Shown here piece after piece: positions 43,335 through 50,832 of a stretch of 64,000 bases of DNA. Every line of letters starts with the position of its first letter. The stretch's first letter is position 1. Position numbers and translations under genes: made by a program. Where the stretch lies: NCBI RefSeq assembly GCF_000378205.1, contig NZ_KB899408.1:124001-188000 (forward strand), in the 5' to 3' direction. Source of the DNA: Sediminispirochaeta bajacaliforniensis DSM 16054. GTDB taxonomy: Bacteria; Spirochaetota; Spirochaetia; DSM-16054; Sediminispirochaetaceae. The notes beneath the pieces are model-generated. The model was not told the origin of the DNA and did not search any database. It saw nothing but the letters and a program-made list of their open reading frames with translations.

Positions 43335-44903
43335 ATGCGGGGACAGTTCTGGGCAACCGGTGATCCGGGCTCCTCTTCCGGTGGGCTTTCCGGTTTGATT
43401 GATCGTATTCTTTCTATTTTTCTCGGGGCTTCCGATCCGGAACGGGAAAAACGGCGCTTACTGAAAGAGATTGAAAAACAAGTAAAACACCAGAAGTACA
43501 AGTATCTGAAGACCAAGGGGGCCGAAGCGCTGCCCGGCCTTGCGAAGCTTTTTTACGACATGTATAAGGTTATTGCCCCCGCTCAAGTGCTTTTGCAGAA
43601 TGCCCATTCATCGGGGGTTTTGAAGACCATTCTTATCGAAAGTACCCTGACCGGTGAACAGCTGAAGATTCTTGAAACCGTTGATGAGGCGGCGATTAGG
43701 AAGGCCGCCGAGAGTAAGGACACAAAGGTCCTTGCCTCTGAGCTGAAGGACAAGCTCGTTACCTTCTTTTCGGCCTTTAACGGCGACAAAATAAAAGAGA
43801 TCAACAATCGCTACAATCTCCTGCTTCTCTTTTTTCAGCTGATCAATTTCGACTACTATTTCTTTCTTAAGAAGTTCGATTCCGCTCTTCCCGAACGGGA
43901 TTTTGTGTATCATCCTAAATTCGAGACAATCAACGGCAGCTATATCAGCGATGATCTTAAGGATTTTCTGGAGATCATGCTTCAATTCAATAAGGACCAG
44001 AACTGGAATGCCTTGTTTGATATTCTCGCCTCGTATAAACAGACGGAAGTCATAAATCGTGACGATTTTCGTAAGGTGATAAAAAACCTTCTTGATGTTC
44101 AACGCAGTTCGATCCTTACACTGATCGTTCAGCTCATCGACCAGGACCCCTATTATCAACCAAAGAGCTACTATCACGATGAGCATATCGTTGAGGAGTA
44201 TCTGAACAAGATCAAGACCGGTACCGAGATGACGATTCAGAAGATTCTCATTGAACGGCAAAACAAAAAAATCGACACCCTTCTGAACACTATTTTCGGG
44301 ACAACGGCGATCAGCCGCATGAAATACTATACCGAGAAGAATAATATGGCCTTTTCCAAGAAGATGCTTGGGGGCTATATCTACGTTCGTCCTCTCAACT
44401 ATTTGAAAGCCTTTCTCCTCGACTTCTATAAGCGTGATATCAAAACGGTTGTGGATATCTTGTTGATAAGGGGCAAATGGTCGACAAATCTCTCCAGTCA
44501 GCAACTCTCCGAAGCCTTTCATGCGATCATGCAGGTTTCCGAGGATTTGATTGTCTTCGACGAGGGGCTTTCGGAAGAAGGCGGTTCCGGAGTCAAGCTG
44601 AAGGCCTTTCTCCATAAGGGGGACAGAGATAAAAACAGCATCGTTATCTTGCGAAAAATGCTGAAAGATATAAATGATGAGGCGCTGCGGATGATAAATG
44701 AGACCGCAAGCAACCTTATCATGGTCGGAAAAAGCCTGAAATTGGTATTGGAAGACTATGAGAAGAAACCCCACGAACTTATCCTCAACTGGAAGGAGGT
44801 TGAGGGGGCCTTCGAGCATGATGTAAAGGAAACTCTTACCGGTCTCTATAAAAAGATCTACTATTTTATCCAATTGATGCAATTTTATGTAAAGAAGAAA
44901 TAA
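43335..44903 (+). CDS. Uncharacterised 522-aa protein, possibly spirochaete-specific
   Basis: I do not recognise this protein; a match to the Pfam family DUF5312 is possible but unchecked. It is hydrophilic and helical with many Lys and aromatic residues and no membrane segment. A short Gly/Ser N-terminus leads to a charged helix (KRRLLKEIEKQVKHQKYKYL), then long alpha-rich sequence with NRYNLLLLFFQLINFDYYFF and repeated Lys-Asp patterns; the C-terminus ends in aromatic, basic residues (FIQLMQFYVKKK). It does not resemble known enzymes in conserved His/Cys/Asp clusters. ATG 43335 follows a leaderless-type promoter. Neighbours give no functional hint. Confidence 0.65.
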   Translation: MRGQFWATGDPGSSSGGLSGLIDRILSIFLGASDPEREKRRLLKEIEKQVKHQKYKYLKTKGAEALPGLAKLFYDMYKVIAPAQVLLQNAHSSGVLKTILIESTLTGEQLKILETVDEAAIRKAAESKDTKVLASELKDKLVTFFSAFNGDKIKEINNRYNLLLLFFQLINFDYYFFLKKFDSALPERDFVYHPKFETINGSYISDDLKDFLEIMLQFNKDQNWNALFDILASYKQTEVINRDDFRKVIKNLLDVQRSSILTLIVQLIDQDPYYQPKSYYHDEHIVEEYLNKIKTGTEMTIQKILIERQNKKIDTLLNTIFGTTAISRMKYYTEKNNMAFSKKMLGGYIYVRPLNYLKAFLLDFYKRDIKTVVDILLIRGKWSTNLSSQQLSEAFHAIMQVSEDLIVFDEGLSEEGGSGVKLKAFLHKGDRDKNSIVILRKMLKDINDEALRMINETASNLIMVGKSLKLVLEDYEKKPHELILNWKEVEGAFEHDVKETLTGLYKKIYYFIQLMQFYVKKK

Positions 44904-44994
44904 AAGAGACCTTCCCCCTTGTCTATGACTATCTACAACCCCCTGTGGATAAACGGTGGGTAATTCTACAGAAGACGCACAATTTGCGCACAAA

Positions 44995-45525
44995 CTATTC
45001 GCAGCTTGTTCCATATAGCCGTTTTTCCAATGCGATAAGCTCTCCTTTTTTCCTTGTCCCGTCCCGATAGTTTCCCACTCCTCCACTCGATGGTACACCC
45101 CTGTGGCAGGGAATGATGATCAGCAGTGTATTGGCGGCCAAAGCCCCTGCCACGGCTCGGGCTGCTGTGGGTTTTCCGATGGCTTCTGCAATTTGGCGAT
45201 ACGTTCTCGTTTCTCCCGGGGGGATACGAGATACTTCGCTATATACCTTTTTCGCAAAGGGCCCGCCCGTATGATGATAGGCAAGATCAAAACCGCTTCG
45301 CTTACCGGCAAAATATTCTCTCAGTTGGTCTACGGTGGAGGAGAGCACCCGTTCTGCCTCTTCGGGCAACGGTGGATACGGAGATGCCTGCTGAGTTGGC
45401 CTCTGTTCCTCCGTCACTGGGGAGTTCCGGTCGACAAACCTGAGAGAAAAGAGTTCTCCAGACTCGGTTACTTGCATTCTCATTGTTCCAAGGGAAAAAT
45501 CGCGGTCGAGTTGCCATGCTTGCAT
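44995..45525 (-). CDS. ogt: Methylated-DNA-protein-cysteine methyltransferase
   Basis: Suicide DNA-repair protein that removes O6-methyl groups from guanine. The acceptor Cys is in LIIIPCHRGVPSSGGVGNYR (about residue 138), the Arg finger and helix-turn-helix region in GETRTYRQIAEAIGKPTAARAV. The N-terminal ~75 residues are a diverged ribonuclease-H-like part. At 176 aa it is near the usual length. ATG 45525 is chosen: TTGTTT-17-TACACT ends seven bases before it, with no ribosome-binding site. The intergenic 44904-44994 stretch to the convergent gene holds a lone DnaA-box-like 9-mer and nothing else I can assign. Confidence 0.88.
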   Translation of the reverse strand: MQAWQLDRDFSLGTMRMQVTESGELFSLRFVDRNSPVTEEQRPTQQASPYPPLPEEAERVLSSTVDQLREYFAGKRSGFDLAYHHTGGPFAKKVYSEVSRIPPGETRTYRQIAEAIGKPTAARAVAGALAANTLLIIIPCHRGVPSSGGVGNYRDGTRKKGELIALEKRLYGTSCE

Positions 45526-45561
45526 GATCATGAGTGTACACGTGATGTTCCCTATAAACAA
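45526..45561 (-). promoter_or_regulatory. Leaderless-type promoter of ogt
   Basis: TTGTTT (45561-45556) and TACACT (45538-45533) are 17 bases apart; ATG 45525 follows after seven bases. Confidence 0.5.
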
Positions 45562-45581
45562 CAACGGGAAATTTATGATTA

Positions 45582-45635
45582 TTGATTTTCATGCCGATAC
45601 ATTTTATGATACTATAGCAGTTAAGAGCAGTTAAG
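45582..45635 (+). promoter_or_regulatory. Promoter with tandem 10-bp repeat upstream of a small membrane protein
   Basis: TTGATT (45582-45587) and TATGAT (45605-45610) are 17 bases apart. Directly after, AGCAGTTAAG is repeated twice head to tail (45616-45625 and 45626-45635), covering the expected transcription start. The repeat could be an operator. Confidence 0.55.
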
Positions 45636-45668
45636 AAATGTAAGGATATTGAGAAAAAGGAGTCTCCG

Positions 45669-45818
45669 ATGATCAATCCGACCGACACGGCAATGTCCGT
45701 GGCTCATGCGTTGATTTTCTTTTCTACGGTGGGCTGTATCGTGTATGGGCTTCTGCACTGGAACAGGCAGGACCAGACCGAGACGGTCCCTCTGGAGAGA
45801 GAGAAGGAGACACATTAA
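45669..45818 (+). CDS. 49-aa membrane protein, symporter small accessory protein-like
   Basis: Short gene: ATG 45669 has AAAGGAG six bases upstream, its own promoter and a strong terminator. The product has one membrane helix (HALIFFSTVGCIVYGLLHWN) followed by a charged tail rich in Glu and Arg. The CIVYGLLHWNR string resembles the small accessory proteins found next to some sodium:solute symporters. No symporter gene is beside it here; it stands alone between ogt and a convergent gene. It may act on a symporter encoded elsewhere or be left over from a lost operon. The resemblance is from memory. Confidence 0.65.
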   Translation: MINPTDTAMSVAHALIFFSTVGCIVYGLLHWNRQDQTETVPLEREKETH

Positions 45819-45847
45819 GCATGTACATTGAAATGTGAAGACAAGAG

Positions 45848-45892
45848 AAGAGGCATACCGGATGATCACGTTATCCGGTATGCCTCTTTTTA
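45848..45892 (+). terminator. Strong rho-independent terminator after the small membrane gene
   Basis: A perfect 16-bp stem (AAGAGGCATACCGGAT at 45848-45863 with ATCCGGTATGCCTCTT at 45873-45888, 9-base loop) is followed by TTTTATTTT on the plus strand. It may also stop the convergent NYN transcript, but there the T-run is poor. Confidence 0.92.
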
Positions 45893-45901
45893 TTTTGTTG
45901 A

Positions 45902-46654
45902 TCAGTTCTTTTTGCGTTTGTCTCGAAAGTAGAGGAGCTCTCCCGGGGCGTTCTTGATGGTTCTTGTGTCCTTTTCGAAAAGGGTCGTCGCCTCCATCAA
46001 TTCTCCCAACTTCTTGAAACCGTAGTTTCTGGAATCGAAATCGGGCATTTTCTTGGCGATATTTTGACCGACGTTGCCGAGATAGGCCCATCCCGAGTCG
46101 TCCGCCGAATCTTCCACCGCCGTTCTCAGCAGATTGACCAATTTTGAATCCCGTTTAAGTTCTCCTCCGCTTTTCTTTGTGGAATGGACCTCTTCCGCAT
46201 CTTCCCGAAGGATTTCCGTGTAAATGAATTTGTCACAAGCGGACACAAAGGCCCTGGGCGTCTTTTTTTCTCCGAAGCCGTATACCGTCAGCCCCTCTTC
46301 CCTGATCCTTGCCGCAAGGCGGGTAAAGTCGCTGTCGCTCGATACGATGCAAAAGCCGTCGAATCGTTCGGTATAGAGAAGGTCCATGGCGTCTATGATC
46401 ATTGCGCTGTCGGTGGCATTCTTCCCGCTGGTGTAACCGAACTGCTGGATCGGTATGATCGAATGCTCGAGGAGCACCTCCTTCCAGCTTCGCAAATTGG
46501 GGCTTGTCCAGTCGCCATAGATTCGTTTTACGCTGGCAATGCCGTATTTAGCCACCTCGGCCAAAAGGCCTTCCACAATAGAACCTTGAGTATTATCGGC
46601 ATCAATGAGTACCGCCAGTTTCTGCTGGCTTTGTTCTTCAATATCTCTTTGCAT
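45902..46654 (-). CDS. NYN-domain (LabA-like) protein with C-terminal LOTUS-like domain
   Basis: A predicted RNase/regulator of the NYN (DUF88/LabA) family, 250 aa. The PIN-like fold is marked by KLAVLIDADNTQGSIVEGLL at the N-terminus and GFCIVSSDSDFTRLAARIRE with the acidic residues expected of the metal site. The C-terminal ~70 residues (DSGWAYLGNVGQNIAKKMPD, FDSRNYGFKKLGELMEA) match an OST-HTH/LOTUS RNA-binding domain. ATG 46654 is chosen because GGAG lies about nine bases upstream; ATG 46669 and further upstream ATGs lack one. It lies 19 bases after rlmKL on the same strand. Confidence 0.83.
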   Translation of the reverse strand: MQRDIEEQSQQKLAVLIDADNTQGSIVEGLLAEVAKYGIASVKRIYGDWTSPNLRSWKEVLLEHSIIPIQQFGYTSGKNATDSAMIIDAMDLLYTERFDGFCIVSSDSDFTRLAARIREEGLTVYGFGEKKTPRAFVSACDKFIYTEILREDAEEVHSTKKSGGELKRDSKLVNLLRTAVEDSADDSGWAYLGNVGQNIAKKMPDFDSRNYGFKKLGELMEATTLFEKDTRTIKNAPGELLYFRDKRKKN

Positions 46655-46673
46655 GAGTGTTATCTCCATATGA

Positions 46674-48818
46674 TTATTTTTGTAAGGTCCAGCATAGGTG
46701 CGGGGCCTTTCTGGTGAGAAAGTCAGGATCGATGGTCTCGTCGGTAATTTCCCGAGCATCCTGATCCTTTAGCTCAAGGACGAACCCTTTTCTGTTTGTC
46801 GAAAAGAGCAGCAGGCCGCCTGGGGCGAGCAGTTCCATGCACCATTCGATGAGCTTCGGATGATCGCGCTGAACATCGAAGGTGTCGTCCATATTTTTCG
46901 AATTCGAGAACGTGGGCGGATCGAGAAAGATGAGATCATAGGCCCCGTGCTCTTGTTTCGCCGCAGTTTCAAGCCATGTCAGGCAGTCCGCTTTTATCAG
47001 CCGGTGCTTTGCCTTCTTATCGCCGAACTGCGTCTGAAAGCCGTTGAGGGCCATGTTCCGCCCTGCCCAGTTAAGGTAGGTGTTGGAATTATCGACACTC
47101 GTGGTACGTGCCGCACTCCCTGCGGCGGCATGAACCGATACCGTTCCCGTATAACAAAAAAGGTTTAAGAAACGCTTATCCTGGGCTGTTTCCATGATGG
47201 TTCGTCGCAAGGGGCGATGGTCTAGGAAGATGCCTGTATCGAGGTAGTCGTGGAGGTTGACCAAAAAACGAAGGCCGTTTTCGAAGACCTCGAACTCCCG
47301 TCCCGTTTCGGAAAACTTCGCGTACTGATTCGTGCCGCGCTGCCGTCTTCTTCTCTTTACGACGATATGACTCCGGGCTATCCCAAGGGCGTCGGATGTC
47401 GCATCCACCAGCTCGCCGAGCCTTCTGGCCGCCGCTGCCGGATCAATGGAAGCCGGTGGAACGTATTCCTGGAGGTGTATCCATCGGTCGTTGTCCACGC
47501 TCTCGTAGAGGTCTATGGCAGCGGCGTACTCGGGCATATCGGCATCGTAGAGACGGAAACAGGTTATCCCCTCGTCGAGGAGCCACCGTTTCAGCCGTTT
47601 CATGTTCTTCTTCAAACGGTTTGCCGCCATTGCGCCGCCCGGGCTTTGTTCCCGTTCACGGATCTGATAGAGCCCCAGACTGCATTCCACCGGTCCGTTG
47701 AAAAGGGTGTTGACCTTTTCCGGCTTCAGACCAATGTGATAGTTCCTTGCTTCGTCTCCGGCGACGACTCCGATCTTCCATCCCCCGAAATGGAGTTTCA
47801 GGTTTTCTCCGAAACTGCGATAGAGCCCTTCCAGCGCCTTACCTTTCAGGTCGCTTCGCTTTCCGTACGGGGGATCGCAGAGCAGCAGGCCCGGCTCACG
47901 CAACGCTCCGGGATCAAGAAACCTGGCATCTGCGACCTTTACCTCAATCCTTTCCCGAAGTCCGGCTGCGGCAATATTTTTTGCTGCAGCGGCGACAGCC
48001 GCCGGATCGATATCGTAGCCTTTGATGACGGGAATCCGTTTCAGCCCCTTGTGGCGGATCTCCTCCGCCTCTTTTTTCATCCTTTCCCAGAGCTGGGAAT
48101 CATGGCCCTTCAAACTTTCGAACCCGAATCGTCTGCGAAAGAGCCCCGGTGCTATATCTCCGGCTGCCAGAGCCGCTTCAATGAGAAGTGTTCCGCTTCC
48201 ACAGAATGGATCGACAAAGGGTTTCCCTTCACCGGCCATGCCCTTCCAGCCCGCCCTCACCAGAGCCGCTGCTGCCACGGTCTCCCGAAGGACGACCTCT
48301 CCCCGCTCTTTTCTGTAACCGCGCCTGTGCAGGGCCTCTCCTGCAAGGTCGATTCCGATACTGACCGCTTTTCGCTCTATGAAAAGATTGATGGTGATAT
48401 CCGGGTGGGCGGTGTCCACACTGGGGCGGGCGCCGCAGGCGTCTCGAAATCTGTCGGCGATAGCGTCCTTCACCACCCGTGCGGCATAGCCTGTATGCTC
48501 CACAGCCCTATCCCGTTTTCCTGCTGCATCAACGGCAAAGCTTGCCCGAACCGGAAACAGGGAGGGCCAGTCGATACTGTTTGCGGCCCGATAGAGGTCT
48601 GTAGCTTCTTCGACGGCAAATCGGCCAAGGCTCAGAATCAGCGAGGAAGCAACCCGCGCGTTGAGACAAAAACGGTACATGGTTTCAAGATTTCCCCGAA
48701 AGGAGACACCTCCGGGGAGAATGGCAAGAACCTCCCCTCCGGCAAGGGCGGCTTCGTCGGCGACAATGTCGCTGCAATGCTTTGCCGAAGGAGCAAAAAG
48801 GGTATGGGAAACGATCAT
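46674..48818 (-). CDS. rlmL: 23S rRNA methyltransferase RlmKL
   Basis: Fused rRNA methyltransferase, 714 aa, acting on 23S rRNA at guanines 2445 (N2, RlmL part) and 2069 (N7, RlmK part) in E. coli numbering. The N-terminus has a THUMP-type RNA-binding region, then the RlmL catalytic motif FVDPFCGSGTLLIEAAL and LLCDPPYGKRSDLKG; the RlmK part has FLNLFCYTGTVSVHAA and LIFLDPPTFSNSKNMDD. Length is normal for the fusion. ATG 48818 is chosen: the -10 box TATACT ends seven bases before it. The initiation region sits in a perfect 14-bp inverted repeat. The NYN gene follows after 19 bases. Confidence 0.88.
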   Translation of the reverse strand: MIVSHTLFAPSAKHCSDIVADEAALAGGEVLAILPGGVSFRGNLETMYRFCLNARVASSLILSLGRFAVEEATDLYRAANSIDWPSLFPVRASFAVDAAGKRDRAVEHTGYAARVVKDAIADRFRDACGARPSVDTAHPDITINLFIERKAVSIGIDLAGEALHRRGYRKERGEVVLRETVAAAALVRAGWKGMAGEGKPFVDPFCGSGTLLIEAALAAGDIAPGLFRRRFGFESLKGHDSQLWERMKKEAEEIRHKGLKRIPVIKGYDIDPAAVAAAAKNIAAAGLRERIEVKVADARFLDPGALREPGLLLCDPPYGKRSDLKGKALEGLYRSFGENLKLHFGGWKIGVVAGDEARNYHIGLKPEKVNTLFNGPVECSLGLYQIREREQSPGGAMAANRLKKNMKRLKRWLLDEGITCFRLYDADMPEYAAAIDLYESVDNDRWIHLQEYVPPASIDPAAAARRLGELVDATSDALGIARSHIVVKRRRRQRGTNQYAKFSETGREFEVFENGLRFLVNLHDYLDTGIFLDHRPLRRTIMETAQDKRFLNLFCYTGTVSVHAAAGSAARTTSVDNSNTYLNWAGRNMALNGFQTQFGDKKAKHRLIKADCLTWLETAAKQEHGAYDLIFLDPPTFSNSKNMDDTFDVQRDHPKLIEWCMELLAPGGLLLFSTNRKGFVLELKDQDAREITDETIDPDFLTRKAPHLCWTLQK

Positions 48819-48854
48819 CCCCTTCAGTATAGCCGAAGGGGATGATCGATACAA
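48812..48854 (-). promoter_or_regulatory. Leaderless-type rlmKL promoter inside a perfect 14-bp inverted repeat
   Basis: CGATCATCCCCTTC (48812-48825) pairs perfectly with GAAGGGGATGATCG (48835-48848), with a 9-base loop AGTATAGCC. On the minus strand the loop holds the -10 box TATACT (48831-48826); TTGTAT (48854-48849) lies 17 bases upstream and ATG 48818 seven bases downstream. The repeat could be an operator, a terminator for tpx, or both. Confidence 0.6.
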
Positions 48855-48859
48855 TCGCG

Positions 48860-49378
48860 TTATTCGCGGATCTTTTTCAACGCTGCAACCGCCGCGTCAT
48901 AATCGGGATGATCGTGGTTTTCTTTTACAAGTTCGATATAACGGATGGTATCGGCCTTATCCACAATAAAAATGGAACGGTTGAGGAGCCTCAGCTCTTC
49001 GATGAGCACGCCGTAGGCCGTACCGAAGTCTGCATCCTTATGATCCGAAAGGGTAACGACCCGGTCGACGCCGGCTGCTCCGCACCAACGCTTCTGTGCG
49101 AAGGGCAGGTCCATACTGATGGTAAGAATCACCACATCGTCGCCGAGGGAGGATGCCATTTCGTTGAATTTCCTGGTCTGCCTGTCGCAGACTCCGGTGT
49201 CCAGGGATGGAACGACGCTGATGAGCTTATACTTGCCCTCGTAGTCCTCAAGACTTTTAGGCATCAGATCGGTATCGAGGACAGTGAAATCGGGGGCTTT
49301 GTCCCCAACAGAAGGTTCCGGTCCCAGAAGGGTGATACTGTTTCCGCCCATTTTCGTCACTTGACGCTTTTCCATCAT
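48860..49378 (-). CDS. tpx: Thiol peroxidase Tpx
   Basis: 2-Cys peroxiredoxin of the Tpx group, 172 aa, reduces H2O2 and organic hydroperoxides with thioredoxin. The peroxidatic Cys (about 64) is in VVPSLDTGVCDRQTRKFNE and the resolving Cys (about 99) in DLPFAQKRWCGAAGV, with the usual GDKAPDFTVLDTDL at the N-terminus. AAGGAG precedes the double ATG. It is downstream of lpd by 35 bases on the same strand and fits the other oxygen-defence genes in the window. Confidence 0.92.
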   Translation of the reverse strand: MMEKRQVTKMGGNSITLLGPEPSVGDKAPDFTVLDTDLMPKSLEDYEGKYKLISVVPSLDTGVCDRQTRKFNEMASSLGDDVVILTISMDLPFAQKRWCGAAGVDRVVTLSDHKDADFGTAYGVLIEELRLLNRSIFIVDKADTIRYIELVKENHDHPDYDAAVAALKKIRE

Positions 49379-49413
49379 TTACTCCTTATATAACATCATA
49401 TAAAATCGCTGTT

Positions 49414-50799
49414 CTAAGCCTGGATGGTCCACCCATCCACCCCTCGTGCGGCCTCCATAACCGCTTCGGAGAGGGTTGGGTGGGCATGCACCGTGTTTGC
49501 AATATCTTCGGGCAAGAGCTCCGCCGATCGTGCAAGCAACAATTCATGGATTAGCTCGGTTGCATGGTCACCCACTATTCTTCCGCCGAGGATCTCCCGG
49601 CTTTTTTCATCGTACAAGATCTTTACGAAGCCATCCGGACGTTCGATTGCCACGGATTTTCCGGCTCCCCGATAGGGAAACTGTACACTTTTGGCGCTGT
49701 ATCCGGCCTCTTTCGCTTCTGTCTCGCTCATTCCGAAGCCGGCGATCTCCGGTTCGGTATAGACCGCTGTGGGAATAAGGGTTCGGTCGATTGCTGCCGG
49801 GACCTCCTTTCCTGCAATGTGCTCGACGACAAGTTCGGCCTCTTTGCTCGCTGCGTGGGCAAGGAGTATTCCTCCGACCATGTCGCCTACGGCATAGACC
49901 CCTTCCGCCGCCTTATAATGGTCTGCGACGCGCACAAAGCCTTTCTCATCGGTACCGACTCCCGCCTTCTCAAGACCAAGCTCTTCGGTATTGGGCGAGC
50001 GGCCGACGACCACGAGGAGCTGATCGGCCTGCACCGTTTCCTGCTTTCCTCCGCTCTCGACACTCAGCGAAACCCCTTTTTCGGAAGTCTCTACTCCTGA
50101 GGCCTTGGCGCCAACCAACATCTTGATCTTCCGCTTTTTGAAGCTCCTGGCAAGGATGGCGGTGGTGTCGGGGTCTTCGGTTGGAAGGATCTTCCCCATC
50201 GCCTCGATCAGGGTTACCTCAACACCGAAACTGGCCATGATATGGGCGAACTCGCAACCGATGGCCCCTGCTCCTAAAATGGCAAGGCTCGATGGAAGCG
50301 TTTCCATCATCAAGGCTTGGTCGCTTGAAAGGATCCTTTTTCCGTCGAAGGGGAAGGGGGGAAGTTCTCTTGGCCGGCTTCCCGTGGCAAGGAGGATGTT
50401 TTTCGCCGTATACCGTTTTTCACCGTTTACAAGGACCACGCCCCCGCCTTCCAGCGTGGCCCGTCCCTCTATCAGCGCTATCTTGTTCTTTTTTAGAAGA
50501 AACTGCACCCCCTTTGAGAGGCTTGCACTTGCCTTCCTCGACTTCTTCCATGCCTTTTGGTAATCGAAGCCGCTTTTATCCACGGTTACACCGAGGCCTT
50601 CGAGTTCATCGGCGCTTCGAAAGATTTCTGCCTGTCGAATCAGGGCCTTGGATGGAATACATCCTATGTTTAGACATACGCCGCCCACATCGCCCTTTTC
50701 GATAACGGCGCAGGATAGGCCAAGTTGAGTGGCACGGATTGCTCCAACATATCCGGCCGGTCCCGAGCCAATGACGATCAGATCATAATTATCACTCAT
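49414..50799 (-). CDS. lpdA: Dihydrolipoamide dehydrogenase (E3)
   Basis: FAD-dependent E3 subunit, 461 aa, oxidises dihydrolipoamide and passes electrons to NAD+. FAD motif DLIVIGSGPAGYVGAIRAT, redox Cys 42 and 47 in GGVCLNIGCIPSKALIR, the second nucleotide motif LAILGAGAIGCEFAHIMAS, and the active-site His in VHAHPTLSEAVMEA. There is no N-terminal lipoyl domain. It is the last of the four pyruvate dehydrogenase genes in the order E1alpha, E1beta, E2, E3. AAGGAG lies upstream. Confidence 0.93.
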   Translation of the reverse strand: MSDNYDLIVIGSGPAGYVGAIRATQLGLSCAVIEKGDVGGVCLNIGCIPSKALIRQAEIFRSADELEGLGVTVDKSGFDYQKAWKKSRKASASLSKGVQFLLKKNKIALIEGRATLEGGGVVLVNGEKRYTAKNILLATGSRPRELPPFPFDGKRILSSDQALMMETLPSSLAILGAGAIGCEFAHIMASFGVEVTLIEAMGKILPTEDPDTTAILARSFKKRKIKMLVGAKASGVETSEKGVSLSVESGGKQETVQADQLLVVVGRSPNTEELGLEKAGVGTDEKGFVRVADHYKAAEGVYAVGDMVGGILLAHAASKEAELVVEHIAGKEVPAAIDRTLIPTAVYTEPEIAGFGMSETEAKEAGYSAKSVQFPYRGAGKSVAIERPDGFVKILYDEKSREILGGRIVGDHATELIHELLLARSAELLPEDIANTVHAHPTLSEAVMEAARGVDGWTIQA

Positions 50800-50832
50800 A
50801 TCTACTCCTTGGGGAAATGGCCCCGCCCGAGA

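Noticed and set aside
44944-44952. Perfect DnaA-box 9-mer (TGTGGATAA) between two convergent genes
   Set aside because: Single box, no AT-rich unwinding region or dnaA/dnaN genes; another copy lies inside tpx. Not an origin.
47250-48845. Long plus-strand frame of about 530 codons antisense to rlmKL
   Set aside because: Lies wholly opposite a gene with clear catalytic motifs; composition is typical of a shadow frame in GC-rich codons.
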